From Sphingobacteriales bacterium 46-32 (lineage in GTDB: Bacteria > Bacteroidota > Bacteroidia > Chitinophagales > Chitinophagaceae), in contig MKTY01000027.1 in the NCBI GenBank assembly GCA_001898485.1, positions 248,001 to 312,000 of the forward strand: DNA of 64,000 bases, given 5' to 3'. Made by a program: the position numbers and the translations under genes. Each line of letters opens with the position of its first letter. The stretch's first letter is position 1. Below are positions 16,106-25,665 of the stretch, one piece after another. Under the pieces are notes generated by a model. That model was given only the letters and a program-made list of their open reading frames with translations, did no database searches and had not been told where the DNA came from.

Positions 16106-18217
16106 ATGAAAAATAGTACGGATCAGATGGCACAGGCCAAACCAAGGATTATTGCGCGCGATATCAGCTGGCTTTCTTTTAATGCGAGGGTACTGCAGGA
16201 AGCTGCCGATAAAACGGTGCCACTGCGGGAGCGGGTACGTTTTTTGGGTATTTTTTCCAATAACCTGGATGAATTTTTCCGGGTGCGGGTAGCTACACTC
16301 AAACGTATGATGCAGGCCGGCAGCAAACGGCATATGCACCTGGAGGAAAATCCGCAGCAGATACTCGATGAGATTCAGATGACCGTACTCAATCAGCAAA
16401 GCGAATTTGCCCGGATATGGGATGATGTGCAGCAGGAATTGAAAAAACAGAAAATATTCCTGGTTACAGAAACAGAACTGAATGCCGAGCAACAGGCTTT
16501 TGTAAAAGATTATTATGAAGCAGAAGTGAGTCCCAACGTCATTCCGCTCATGATTGAAAATATTCCTCATTTTCCCAACCTGCGCGACAAATCCATTTAC
16601 CTGGCTGTAGTAATGTGGAAAAAAGACAGTGCTTTACGCAAAAAATATGCGCTTATCGAAGTGCCCAGTCGTGTTTTGGGGCGCTTCCTGATCCTGCCAT
16701 CCAGGAAAAATGAACATAGCATCATTCTGCTCGAAGATGTGATTCGTTATAACCTACCTGATATTTTTTCTTATTTCGGTTACGATCATTACCAGGCCCA
16801 TGTGTTTAAAGTGACACGCGATGCAGAACTGGATATGGAAAGCGATCTGTCGACCAACCTGATTCAGAAAATCGAAAAAGGACTCAAAAACCGGCGTAAA
16901 GGCAAGCCGGTTCGTTTTGTATATGATAAAGAAATGGATCCGGGTCTGCTGGAGTACCTTACCCGGCGCCTCAATCTTACCCGGCGTGATAATCTGATAC
17001 CCGGAGGACGGATTCATAATTTCCGTCACTTCATGGATTTTCCCGAGCAGGTATTTAAAGTAACACGCTCCCGCAAAAAGCCATTCGACCATCCACTGCT
17101 TACCGAAAGACGCGTCAGTGATGTGGTGCTCGAACAGGATGTGATGCTGCATCTGCCCTATCATTCATTTACCCCGCTGATAGACATCATACGTGAGGCT
17201 GCCATTGACCCGGATGTAAGTACGATTAAGATTACCTGTTACCGCCTCGCATCGCAATCGAGAATCATCAATGCACTGATCAATGCCGTACGCAACGGAA
17301 AAGAGGTGGTAGTAATGCTGGAATTGCGTGCCCGATTTGACGAAGAAGCCAACCTCGAATGGAAATCACGGCTGGAAGAGGAAGGTGCGCGCGTATTGCT
17401 GGGTATGCCCAATATGAAAGTACATGCCAAAGCCTGTCTTATCCGCAAAAAGGTACGCGACAAACAGGTGCTGTATGGTTTTGTAAGCACCGGCAATCTC
17501 AACGAACGCACTGCCAGGGTCTACGGAGATCATTGCCTGCTTACCTCCAATCCCCGTATCATGAGCGATTTGGTACATGTGTTCAATTACCTGGAAAATT
17601 ACCGCACCGGCGATTTGCACAGTCTGCGCCATTGCCAGCATATTATTCCCAGTCCCCAGCTATTGCGTAAAGAACTGGTAAGGCTGATCGATGAAGAGAT
17701 AAAACAGGCAAAAAAGGGGAAACCCTCCGGCCTTACCCTCAAGATGAATTCGCTGTCGGACGAAGGCATGATTGCCAAACTGTATGAAGCCGCACGCGAG
17801 GGAGTGCCGGTGAGGCTGATTGTGCGGGGCATTTTCTGTATGATGTCGGAAAGCAAAAAGTTTGCCTCACCCGTGCAGGCCATCAGTATTGTGGACGAAT
17901 ACCTCGAGCATGCACGGGTGTGGGTATTTCACAACAAGGGTAAAGAGAAAGTTTATATATCTTCGGCCGACTGGATGATGCGCAACCTGGAACACCGTGT
18001 GGAAATAACCTGTCCTGTATGGGATGAGACTATCAAGCAGGAGCTGATAGATATACTGAATATTCAACTGCAGGATAATGTGAAGGCAAGATGGCTCGAT
18101 AACCAGCTCAGCAATGAGTATGTACGTACGACCCGCAAAAAGCTGCGCTCCCAGGTAAAAACATATGAATATCTGCACCAAAAAAACCTGGTAAACAGTG
18201 AGACTGGCAGCCATTGA
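16106..18217 (+). CDS. ppk1: Polyphosphate kinase 1
   Basis: Membrane-associated enzyme that builds polyphosphate from ATP gamma-phosphate. The 703 residues have the N-terminal domain (RDISWLSFNARVLQEA, FSNNLDEFFRVRV), the head domain and two PLD-like catalytic domains. The phosphorylated histidine is H440 in NMKVHAKACLI, and the STGNLNERTARVYGDHCL block and RGIFCMM follow. Length is that of the family. The last 20 bases overlap the start of ppx, so both are translated from one message. The pair sets the cellular polyphosphate level. Confidence 0.97.
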   Translation: MKNSTDQMAQAKPRIIARDISWLSFNARVLQEAADKTVPLRERVRFLGIFSNNLDEFFRVRVATLKRMMQAGSKRHMHLEENPQQILDEIQMTVLNQQSEFARIWDDVQQELKKQKIFLVTETELNAEQQAFVKDYYEAEVSPNVIPLMIENIPHFPNLRDKSIYLAVVMWKKDSALRKKYALIEVPSRVLGRFLILPSRKNEHSIILLEDVIRYNLPDIFSYFGYDHYQAHVFKVTRDAELDMESDLSTNLIQKIEKGLKNRRKGKPVRFVYDKEMDPGLLEYLTRRLNLTRRDNLIPGGRIHNFRHFMDFPEQVFKVTRSRKKPFDHPLLTERRVSDVVLEQDVMLHLPYHSFTPLIDIIREAAIDPDVSTIKITCYRLASQSRIINALINAVRNGKEVVVMLELRARFDEEANLEWKSRLEEEGARVLLGMPNMKVHAKACLIRKKVRDKQVLYGFVSTGNLNERTARVYGDHCLLTSNPRIMSDLVHVFNYLENYRTGDLHSLRHCQHIIPSPQLLRKELVRLIDEEIKQAKKGKPSGLTLKMNSLSDEGMIAKLYEAAREGVPVRLIVRGIFCMMSESKKFASPVQAISIVDEYLEHARVWVFHNKGKEKVYISSADWMMRNLEHRVEITCPVWDETIKQELIDILNIQLQDNVKARWLDNQLSNEYVRTTRKKLRSQVKTYEYLHQKNLVNSETGSH

Positions 18218-19109
18218 CATAGGAAGTAATGCAGCGCGTCTGCTTATCACAGATGTGATTGAGATACCGCAAACAAAACCCGAGTTTCTTAAAATAGCCC
18301 TGGTACGTGTACCCCTGCGCCTGGGCTTTGATGTTTTTGAGAAAGGCGAAATATCTACTGCAAGAGCAGAAAAGATCCTGAAGACCATCCAGTCGTATAA
18401 ACTACTGATGGATGTGTACGATGTAAAATATCTGAAAGCCTGTGCCACCTCTGCTATGCGCGATGCCGTAAATGGTCCGGCCATCATCAGCCGGGTCAAA
18501 CAGGAAACAGGCGTTGAAATACAGATTATCTCCGGACAGGAAGAAGCTTCGTTTATTTATGAAAATCATGTGGCTGAAAATATGTCTAAAGAGGAGTCAT
18601 ACCTCTATATCGACGTAGGCGGTGGCAGCACCGAACTCACTTTTTTCAGTGACGGCAAACTCATCTTTAAAGAGTCTTTCAATATCGGCACTATCCGGCT
18701 GCTGAAAAACCAGGTGCAGGAAAAGCAATGGGACCTTATGAAGGAGTTTATTAAGTCGCGGACAAAGGGCTATCATCATGTAACTGCAATCGGGTCCGGC
18801 GGCAACATCAACAAAATATTCTCCATTTCCAAACGTAAAGACGGCAAACCGCTTTCGCTGGAGCTGCTGAGAGATTATTATAAAGAATTCAGCAGTCTGA
18901 CCCTGGCTCAGCGAATGAGCCTTTACCGGTTACGCGAAGACCGTGCCGATGTGCTGGTCCCTGCACTGCTCATCTATATCAATGTAATGCGATGGGCCGA
19001 TGCGGAAGAAATATTTGTTCCCAAAATTGGTCTGGCTGATGGTCTGGTACAAAGCCTGTACGAAGAAATAAAACCAGACGCCACCGCACTAAAAACAACT
19101 ATTGCCTAG
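18198..19109 (+). CDS. ppx: Exopolyphosphatase, short Ppx/GppA form
   Basis: A 303-residue Ppx/GppA phosphatase of the actin-like ATPase fold, releasing phosphate from polyphosphate ends (or pppGpp in related enzymes). Motifs: AAIDIGSNAARLLI at the N-terminus, the catalytic Glu in SGQEEASFIY, YIDVGGGSTELTFF and AIGSGGNINKI. Only the two core domains are present, without the C-terminal HD extension of E. coli Ppx. The start is GTG at 18198, inside the end of ppk1 (20-base overlap), so translation is probably coupled. The gene order strongly favours polyphosphate as substrate. Confidence 0.92.
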   Translation: MRLAAIDIGSNAARLLITDVIEIPQTKPEFLKIALVRVPLRLGFDVFEKGEISTARAEKILKTIQSYKLLMDVYDVKYLKACATSAMRDAVNGPAIISRVKQETGVEIQIISGQEEASFIYENHVAENMSKEESYLYIDVGGGSTELTFFSDGKLIFKESFNIGTIRLLKNQVQEKQWDLMKEFIKSRTKGYHHVTAIGSGGNINKIFSISKRKDGKPLSLELLRDYYKEFSSLTLAQRMSLYRLREDRADVLVPALLIYINVMRWADAEEIFVPKIGLADGLVQSLYEEIKPDATALKTTIA

Positions 19110-19154
19110 CCACCCGCTATAGCAATAGGTTTCCATTCATTTTAAAACCTGTAC

Positions 19155-19970
19155 ATGTCAATAAGCAAAGAGGCCAAAAAGATCACTACCAATACCCTGC
19201 AGAAAATGAAGCAGGCAGGTGAGAAAATATCCATGATCACTGCGTATGATTATTCCTTTGCGCACATTTTTGACGCCGCAGGAATCGATATCATACTGGT
19301 AGGCGACAGTGCCAGCAATGTAATGGCCGGACATACTACTACCCTTCCCATCACACTCGATCAGATGATCTATCATGCACAAAGCGTGGTAAGAGCCCGT
19401 GAGCGTTCACTCATAGTGGTAGATATTCCTTTTGGTTATTACCAGAGCAATTCCGAAATAGCCCTTGCCTCTGCCATCCGCATTATGAAGGAAAGTGGTG
19501 CCAATACAGTTAAAATAGAAGGAGGCGAAGAGGTGCTTGATTCGGTAAAAAAGATCGTAAGTGCGGGTATTCCGGTAATGGGACACCTGGGACTTACACC
19601 TCAATCGATCAATAAATTCGGCACCTATGTGGTACGCGCCACCGAAGAGGCTGAAGCAGATAAACTGCGCAAAGATGCATTAAAACTGCAGGAAGCCGGT
19701 GCATTTGCGATCGTGCTCGAAAAGATCCCTGCTGCACTGGCTCGCGAAGTGAGTGCGAGCCTCAGTATCCCCACTATTGGGATTGGCGCCGGTAAACATT
19801 GCGATGGCCAGGTGCTCGTCATGCACGATATGCTGGGCATCAACACTGAATTCCGGCCCCGCTTTTTGCGCCAGTATCTTAATCTCAGCGAACAGATTAC
19901 GGGCGCTGTTCAACAGTATATCCGCGATGTAAAAGCGGTTGATTTCCCCAACGATCAGGAGCAATACTGA
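19155..19970 (+). CDS. panB: 3-methyl-2-oxobutanoate hydroxymethyltransferase
   Basis: Makes ketopantoate from alpha-ketoisovalerate and methylenetetrahydrofolate, first step of pantothenate synthesis. The 271 residues show [17 protein letters not shown], the metal-binding [38 protein letters not shown] and the C-terminal [20 protein letters not shown]. Length is normal. It follows ppx after 45 bases on the same strand, separated from panCD by the polyphosphate genes. panE or ilvC, needed for the reductase step, is not in the window. Confidence 0.96.
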   Translation: MSISKEAKKITTNTLQKMKQAGEKISMITAYDYSFAHIFDAAGIDIILVGDSASNVMAGHTTTLPITLDQMIYHAQSVVRARERSLIVVDIPFGYYQSNSEIALASAIRIMKESGANTVKIEGGEEVLDSVKKIVSAGIPVMGHLGLTPQSINKFGTYVVRATEEAEADKLRKDALKLQEAGAFAIVLEKIPAALAREVSASLSIPTIGIGAGKHCDGQVLVMHDMLGINTEFRPRFLRQYLNLSEQITGAVQQYIRDVKAVDFPNDQEQY

Positions 19971-20031
19971 TAAGGCCGTATCGGCTTTAATTTCAAACAG
20001 GCTATTATTCTGCCTGAGCCTGCGTTTATCT

Positions 20032-20039
20032 TAACTTTG
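20032..20039 (+). promoter_or_regulatory. -7 element upstream of the aldehyde dehydrogenase gene
   Basis: TAACTTTG fits TAnnTTTG and lies 17 bases before the ATG at 20057. No TTTG is present at the expected -33 distance. It suggests that the dehydrogenase gene has its own promoter apart from panB. Confidence 0.4.
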
Positions 20040-20056
20040 CATTTCAAATCTGCTAT

Positions 20057-21580
20057 ATGGAATTTCTTCGTCAGTTAAAACTCGAATCAGTTAATAAAGG
20101 TGTCAGTACCGGTACGCAGTGGCTGGATTCTTCCGGTGCCTTGTTTGCTTCTTATTCTCCTGCCGATGGTACGCTGATTGGTTCTGTATCCGGAGCCGAT
20201 GAGGCTGCTTATGAAAAAGTGCTGACAAAGGCCGGGGCCGCTTTTCTTGAGTGGCGTAACTGGCCGGCTCCCCGCCGCGGAGAGATCGTACGCCAGGTCG
20301 GCGAAGCCCTGCGTGCGCATAAAGCAGATCTCGGGCAACTGGTCTCCTACGAAATGGGCAAGAGCCTGCAGGAAGGCCTGGGCGAAGTGCAGGAAATGAT
20401 CGATATCTGCGATTTTGCTGTGGGCCTGTCGCGCCAGCTGCATGGTCTTACCATGCATAGTGAGCGTCCGGGACACCGCATGTATGAACAATATCACCCC
20501 CTCGGCATAGTTGGAGTTATTTCTGCCTTTAATTTTCCTGTAGCTGTATGGAGCTGGAACAGTATGCTGGCCTGGGTATGCGGTGATGTCTGCATCTGGA
20601 AGCCTTCCGAAAAAGTGCCTTTATGTGCAGTGGCCTGTCAGCATATAGTAGCCGATGTATTTGCCCGCAATCAGGTGCCTGAAGGCGTATCCTGCTTGCT
20701 GATGGGTGATCGCATCATTGGCGAACGCATGAGCCACGATCATCGTATTCCCCTCGTATCGGCCACAGGCTCTACCCGCATGGGTAAGGCTGTTGGCGCT
20801 GCTGTAGGCGCGAGGCTGGGTCGGGCCCTGCTAGAATTGGGAGGTAATAATGCCATCATCATTTCGCAGGAAGCAGATCTCGATATAGCCATACTGGGCG
20901 CATTATTTGGGGCAGTAGGTACGGCTGGACAACGCTGTACCACGACCCGTCGCCTTATCATTCATGAATCGGTTTACGATCAGGTAAAACAAAAGCTGGT
21001 AAAAGCCTATGCACAGCTACGCATCGGCGATCCGCTGAATGAACATAATCATGTGGGCCCGCTGATTGATAAGGATGCGGTAAACATGTACCTCGCAGCT
21101 ATTGAGCAATGCAAAAAAGAAGGTGGCCGTTTTGTAGTTGAGGGTGGCCTGCTGGAAGGAAAAGGCTATGAAAGCGGTTGTTATGTAAAACCCTGTGTTG
21201 CCGAGGCAGAACCTGATTATATGATTGTGCAACAGGAAACCTTCGCCCCCATTCTGTACCTGCTGCGTTATAAAACTATCGAAGAGGCCATTGCCATTCA
21301 GAACGGTGTACCGCAAGGTTTATCATCCGCTATTATGACCCTTAACCTCCGCGAAGCGGAACAGTTTTTGTCGGCAGGTGGCAGCGATTGCGGTATAGCC
21401 AATGTAAATATCGGTACCTCCGGAGCGGAGATCGGCGGTGCTTTTGGTGGCGAAAAAGAAACCGGTGGTGGCCGTGAAAGCGGCAGCGATGCCTGGAAAG
21501 TTTATATGCGCCGGCAGACAAATACGATCAATTACAGCACCAAACTTCCTCTGGCACAAGGAATAAAGTTTGATATATAG
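20057..21580 (+). CDS. Aldehyde dehydrogenase, ALDH7 family (L-aminoadipate-semialdehyde type)
   Basis: A 507-residue NAD-dependent dehydrogenase. It follows the ALDH7A1/antiquitin pattern: GIVGVISAFNFPVAVWSWN, WKPSEKVPL, the catalytic Glu260 in ELGGNNAIII, the nucleophile Cys294 in TAGQRCTTTRR, FAPILYLLRY and the C-terminal GGAFGGEKETGGGRESGSDA block. ALDH7 enzymes oxidise alpha-aminoadipate semialdehyde to aminoadipate in lysine breakdown. No other lysine gene is next to it, so the substrate is inferred only from family. It is cytoplasmic and of normal length. Confidence 0.9.
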   Translation: MEFLRQLKLESVNKGVSTGTQWLDSSGALFASYSPADGTLIGSVSGADEAAYEKVLTKAGAAFLEWRNWPAPRRGEIVRQVGEALRAHKADLGQLVSYEMGKSLQEGLGEVQEMIDICDFAVGLSRQLHGLTMHSERPGHRMYEQYHPLGIVGVISAFNFPVAVWSWNSMLAWVCGDVCIWKPSEKVPLCAVACQHIVADVFARNQVPEGVSCLLMGDRIIGERMSHDHRIPLVSATGSTRMGKAVGAAVGARLGRALLELGGNNAIIISQEADLDIAILGALFGAVGTAGQRCTTTRRLIIHESVYDQVKQKLVKAYAQLRIGDPLNEHNHVGPLIDKDAVNMYLAAIEQCKKEGGRFVVEGGLLEGKGYESGCYVKPCVAEAEPDYMIVQQETFAPILYLLRYKTIEEAIAIQNGVPQGLSSAIMTLNLREAEQFLSAGGSDCGIANVNIGTSGAEIGGAFGGEKETGGGRESGSDAWKVYMRRQTNTINYSTKLPLAQGIKFDI

Positions 21581-21696
21581 ATACTAAAAAGGCCTGTCCG
21601 ACGTTGGTAATGCTGGATAGCATTTTTTGCTAACTGCTTTGATTTCAGCGCAAAATTTGCAATTTTTGCTTTCGAAACAATATCCTAAACACCAAC

Positions 21697-23205
21697 ATGT
21701 TATCCATGAAAAGGATTTACCTGCTACTGCTGTCAGGCCTTCTTATATCTTCTGCCACCCGGGCGCAATTGCGCATTGGCATCCTGGGCGGTGTACATCA
21801 ATCAGAAATTCTTGAAACCAACGACCTGCCCAACTGGGATCAGATAAAAAGTAATTACAAAAAACGTACAGGCGGCCATTTCGGATTCATTGCGGATCTC
21901 CCCTTCGGCCGTAAAGGAAATTTTGTATTTCAGCCCGGTGTTATCTTTTACAACAAAGGCAGAAAATACAATGAAACTCTCGATACGACCCTGCACGATA
22001 CACTCAATATTGACCGCCGCGAATTCCTTAATTATGTTGATATTCCTTTCAATATAGTTGGCAAGATTCCGCTCGGAAAAAAAGTGAAATTCATACTGGG
22101 TGGCGGTACCTACTTTTCATTTTTCTATAATGGAAATATCCGTTCGCAATACATTGCCAAAAACGGCACATACAGCGCAGATGAGATCAATGATCCACCC
22201 GTAGGCGATGGTCCCGGCAAATACACTACTTATGACTACGGAGTGAATGCCCTGGCAGGCTTTGAGTTCGGACGTGTATTCCTTACGGCCAATTATTCGC
22301 GTGGGCTGCACAATATTTATGAATCCAGTGAGTATGACGGCAAATTCCGCCATCAGACAATGGGTGTGAGGCTGGGTGTTTTCCTCGGACAGTCTGTTAA
22401 GTTTACCGGTAAGGATGAAGACGGCGATGGTGTACCCGATAAAAAAGACCGTTGCCCCGATAAACCCGGCACTGCCCTGCTCAAAGGTTGTCCCGACCAG
22501 GATAGTGATGGTATACCCGATATCGATGATGCCTGCCCCACTGTATTTGGTCCTGCCGATAATAAAGGCTGTCCTTATGGCGATCGCGATGGTGATGGTG
22601 TGCTGGACAAAGACGATAAATGTCCTGATGTAAAAGGACTGGCCCGCTACAACGGATGCCCCATTCCTGACCGCGATGGCGACGGTGTGAATGATGAGGA
22701 TGATAAATGTCCCGATGTAAAAGGACTGGCCCGTTACAATGGTTGCCCCATCCCAGACCGCGATGGCGATGGTGTGAATGATGAAGAAGATAAATGTCCT
22801 GATGCAAAAGGCACAGCTGCTAATAACGGTTGTCCGGAGATCAGCCGCGAAATAGTAGAAAAAGTGGAAATAGCGGCGAAGCGGATCCAGTTCCGTAAGA
22901 ACAGTGCCATACTGCTGCCGGCATCCTTTACCACACTCGATGAAGTAGTAAAACTGTTGAAGGATAACCCCGAATTGAAACTGACAATCGAAGGTCATAC
23001 CAGCCGCGAAGGAGCCTATGAAGTCAACAAACGGATTTCGCAGGAGCGTGCGCAGGCTGTTAAGAAATACCTGGAGCAAAAAGGTATCGAAGACGGACGT
23101 ATGGAAGCAATCGGCTACGGCCCGGATAAGCCGCTGACAAATAGCGAGTTGGAGTCAGAGCAGGCTAAAAACCGCCGGGTAGAGCTGAAGCTGAGCAACC
23201 AATAA
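21697..23205 (+). CDS. OmpA-family outer membrane protein with thrombospondin type 3 repeats
   Basis: A 502-residue envelope protein. A signal peptide (MKRIYLLLLSGLLISSATRA, cut before QLRIG) is followed by an eight-strand-like barrel of the PorT/OMP_b-brl type (residues about 25-220), five calcium-binding type 3 repeats (D-x-D-x-D-G-x-x-D, CPDVKGLARYNGCP; residues about 240-380) and a C-terminal OmpA peptidoglycan-binding domain (IEGHTSREGAYEVNKRISQE, then RAQAVKKYLE and AKNRRVEL). The usual Asp of GHTD, which binds diaminopimelate, is Ser here. The ATG at 21706 (MKRIY) is an equally good start. A terminator follows at 23233. Confidence 0.9.
   Translation: MLSMKRIYLLLLSGLLISSATRAQLRIGILGGVHQSEILETNDLPNWDQIKSNYKKRTGGHFGFIADLPFGRKGNFVFQPGVIFYNKGRKYNETLDTTLHDTLNIDRREFLNYVDIPFNIVGKIPLGKKVKFILGGGTYFSFFYNGNIRSQYIAKNGTYSADEINDPPVGDGPGKYTTYDYGVNALAGFEFGRVFLTANYSRGLHNIYESSEYDGKFRHQTMGVRLGVFLGQSVKFTGKDEDGDGVPDKKDRCPDKPGTALLKGCPDQDSDGIPDIDDACPTVFGPADNKGCPYGDRDGDGVLDKDDKCPDVKGLARYNGCPIPDRDGDGVNDEDDKCPDVKGLARYNGCPIPDRDGDGVNDEEDKCPDAKGTAANNGCPEISREIVEKVEIAAKRIQFRKNSAILLPASFTTLDEVVKLLKDNPELKLTIEGHTSREGAYEVNKRISQERAQAVKKYLEQKGIEDGRMEAIGYGPDKPLTNSELESEQAKNRRVELKLSNQ
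22615..22788 (+). repeat. Two near-identical 87-base tandem units inside the OmpA gene
   Basis: The 29-residue unit DKCPDVKGLARYNGC-PIPDRDGDGVNDE(D/E) occurs twice in direct succession (22615-22701 and 22702-22788). The DNA differs mainly at third codon positions. A third, more divergent unit (DKCPDAKGTAANNGC) follows from 22789. This shows a fairly recent duplication within the calcium-binding stalk. Confidence 0.85.
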
Positions 23206-23232
23206 GAGACCTGCTTCGTCACAGAATTAACC

Positions 23233-23265
23233 AAAACCCTGCAGCAGGCATGCTGTAGGGTTTTT
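23233..23265 (+). terminator. Terminator after the OmpA-family gene
   Basis: The stem AAACCCTGCAGCA / TGCTGTAGGGTTT with one mismatch and a GGCA loop is followed by TTC. It lies 28 bases past the stop codon. Confidence 0.8.
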
Positions 23266-23349
23266 CAGTATCACAAAATGTATGAATGGTATGGCATAAT
23301 TTTGTGGCTTTATACAAATTTGCAAGTATTAAAAAACTGGTAGCAACTA

Positions 23350-25059
23350 ATGATTAAGATTTTGCGGTGTACCCTGTTGACAAGCATTAGCCTTGTCATG
23401 GCAATTGTGTCATTCTCTCAATCTAATGAAGTTCCCCGTGGATGGCATCTCATGGATAAGGCCGATAGTGGCTATTACGGAATCAGTATGGATAAGGCCT
23501 ACCAGTTTGTGGCCGGAAAAAAGCTGAAAAGCACCCCTGTAATCGTTGCTGTCATTGACTCGGGTATAGACACCCTCCATGAAGATCTGAAAGCCGTACT
23601 GTGGCGTAATCCGGGCGAAATTCCGGGCAACGGAATTGATGATGATAAAAACGGCTATATCGATGATGTATATGGCTGGAACTTTCTGGGAGGTGCAGAT
23701 GGCGCCAATGTAGAAAAAGATTCTTATGAGGCCGCCCGTGTATATCACCAGTTGCTGCCCAAATGGGGTAATAAAGATGTGAATGTGGCGTCATTAACAC
23801 CCGCTGAAGCCCGCGAATATGATGTTTTCGTACGCGCCCGCAAAGATGTAATGGCCAGCAATGTTGATCCCAAGTCGCTCACTTCTCTGCAGCAAAACTA
23901 CCAGGAGATGCGCCGTGTAGATTCTATGTTTAATATCGGCGACTCCATCATTCGTAAGGATCTGGGCAAACAGGAATACTCCTGCAAAGATTTGCAGTCC
24001 TATAACCCTACCAATGATGTGGCCCGCTGGGTAAGGCTCGTCATGACGAGTATCTGCCGCGACAATAAAACAGAAGAAGTAACCAATCTTGAATTGCTGG
24101 ATGAACTGGAGGGCGAAACCAGTCAGCTCGAAGGTGAAATAAGCAAGATAGAAATGCGTGAAAAAGCGCCCCGCAATTATCGTAATGATGTGGTAAAAGA
24201 TAATTACAACGACATCAATGACCGCTTCTATGGCAATAATAATGTAATGGTGAGTAAAAAGGCCGCTATGCACGGAACGCATGTGGCCGGTATCATTGCT
24301 GCCGCACGCGATAATGGCGTAGGTATGAACGGGGTGGCCGACAATGTAAAGATCATGATGATACGTGCCGTGCCTGATGGTGATGAGCATGATAAGGATA
24401 TTGCCCTGGCTATCCGTTATGCAGTGGATAATGGCGCCCGCGTTATCAATATGAGTTTTGGTAAAGGCTTTTCTCCTGAAAAGAAATGGGTAGATGATGC
24501 AGTGAAATATGCAGCAGCTAAAGGTGTATTGCTGGTACATGCAGCCGGCAACAGTGCCCTTAATATTGATACCAGCTGGAACTTCCCCACTCCGGTGACA
24601 GAAGATAAAAAAAGAGCGCCCAACTGGATTACGGTAGGTGCCAGCGGCGATACCAAAGCTGGTGGACTGGTTGCCAGCTTTTCGAATTATGGCAAAAATG
24701 AGGTGGATGTGTTTGCTCCCGGCGTGCAGATTTATTCTACTGTGCCTGGTGGCAATACCTATCAAAGCCTGCAGGGCACGAGTATGGCATCGCCTGTAGT
24801 GGCAGGCCTGGCAGCATTTATCCTGGAGTATTATCCCAATCTTTCACCCGAACAGGTGAAAAAAGTGATTGAACAATCATCGAGTCAGCCCGATTCGAAA
24901 GTGGAGCAGCCCGGTAGTGGCAATAAGGTGAAACTTTCAGAACTGAGCCGTACAGGCGGTGTGATCAATGCTTACGAAGCCATTAAACTGGCCGCTGCCC
25001 TGAGCGAAGGAAAACAGGAAAAACCCCGCTCAAAGGTGAAAGAAAAAGAGAAAAGCTAA
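23350..25059 (+). CDS. Subtilisin-family (S8) serine protease, exported
   Basis: A 569-residue protease with signal peptide (hydrophobic residues 8-23, ending SFSQ). The catalytic triad is Asp70 in VAVIDSGIDTLHEDL, His308 in MHGTHVAGIIAAARDNG and Ser478 in QGTSMASPVVAG; the oxyanion Asn is in VHAAGNSALN. The Asp-His distance is about 238 residues, far longer than in classic subtilisins, because of a charged helical insertion at about residues 110-300. No pro-domain of the I9 type and no sorting domain is seen; the C-terminus is basic (KPRSKVKEKEKS). A -7 element TAATTTTG lies at 23297-23304. Likely periplasmic or secreted. Confidence 0.9.
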   Translation: MIKILRCTLLTSISLVMAIVSFSQSNEVPRGWHLMDKADSGYYGISMDKAYQFVAGKKLKSTPVIVAVIDSGIDTLHEDLKAVLWRNPGEIPGNGIDDDKNGYIDDVYGWNFLGGADGANVEKDSYEAARVYHQLLPKWGNKDVNVASLTPAEAREYDVFVRARKDVMASNVDPKSLTSLQQNYQEMRRVDSMFNIGDSIIRKDLGKQEYSCKDLQSYNPTNDVARWVRLVMTSICRDNKTEEVTNLELLDELEGETSQLEGEISKIEMREKAPRNYRNDVVKDNYNDINDRFYGNNNVMVSKKAAMHGTHVAGIIAAARDNGVGMNGVADNVKIMMIRAVPDGDEHDKDIALAIRYAVDNGARVINMSFGKGFSPEKKWVDDAVKYAAAKGVLLVHAAGNSALNIDTSWNFPTPVTEDKKRAPNWITVGASGDTKAGGLVASFSNYGKNEVDVFAPGVQIYSTVPGGNTYQSLQGTSMASPVVAGLAAFILEYYPNLSPEQVKKVIEQSSSQPDSKVEQPGSGNKVKLSELSRTGGVINAYEAIKLAAALSEGKQEKPRSKVKEKEKS

Positions 25060-25077
25060 ACACAGCATATTTTTCAG

Positions 25078-25104
25078 AAGGAGCCGCCAGCGGCTCCTTT
25101 TTTT
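25078..25104 (+). terminator. Rho-independent terminator after the S8 protease gene
   Basis: The stem AAGGAGCCG / CGGCTCCTT with loop CCAG is followed by seven T. It is a textbook terminator 18 bases past the stop codon. Confidence 0.88.
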
Positions 25105-25151
25105 ATACATCGGGTACCAGTTCTTTTTACCTTTAGGCAAAATCAACTAAT

Positions 25152-25664
25152 ATGCGTCCCGATCTTTCCCGCGTTGGCGAATGGTATCATGGGTATATTC
25201 AAAAAGTACCTGAAAATGAAATAATGGAGGCCTTCAGCAATCAGACGGCTTCATTCCTCCGTTTTCTCGAATCTGTTCCGGCAGACAAATACGACTACCG
25301 TTATGCTCCTGATAAATGGACTATCAGGGAAGTGTTGCAGCATGTGATTGATGCAGAGCGTGTTTTTGCCTACCGCGCGCTGCGCTTTGCGCGGTTTGAT
25401 CATACACCCCTGCACGGATTTGATGAGAATCTCTTTGCCGAAAATGCGCGTGCAGCATCCCGCCCCTGGGACCGGCTGGTGGAAGAGTTTAAAGCCGTAC
25501 GGCGTGCTTCTGAGTTAATGTTTTCTTCCTTTGACGAAGAGCAGTTGCAGGCCAATGGTACCGCCTCCGGAAGCCCCAGCTATGTGCTGGCTGTAGGCTA
25601 TACGCTTATTGGTCATGCACTGCACCATCAGCAGGTAACGAAGGAACGATACCTGGGGAAATAA
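25152..25664 (+). CDS. DinB-family four-helix protein
   Basis: A 170-residue DinB/YfiT-like protein. The three metal-binding histidines of the family are visible: H65-region in EVLQHVIDAERVFAYRAL, and HALHHQQVTKERYL at the C-terminal helix, with YAPDKWTIREV before the first. Family members include thiol-dependent S-transferases (bacillithiol or mycothiol) and proteins of unknown role; none can be chosen here. The protein is cytoplasmic. It is followed directly by the left arm of an 8-base-word palindromic element that starts one base after the stop codon. Confidence 0.85.
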   Translation: MRPDLSRVGEWYHGYIQKVPENEIMEAFSNQTASFLRFLESVPADKYDYRYAPDKWTIREVLQHVIDAERVFAYRALRFARFDHTPLHGFDENLFAENARAASRPWDRLVEEFKAVRRASELMFSSFDEEQLQANGTASGSPSYVLAVGYTLIGHALHHQQVTKERYLGK

Positions 25665-25665
25665 T

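Noticed and set aside
22117-23079. 320-codon open frame antisense to the OmpA/thrombospondin repeats
   Set aside because: Its repetitive sequence simply mirrors the Asp-rich repeats of the real gene on the other strand.
23794-24765. 323-codon open frame antisense to the subtilase gene
   Set aside because: The translated sequence is rich in His, Ile and Thr typical of antisense shadow, has no recognised domain, and the sense strand carries an intact catalytic triad.
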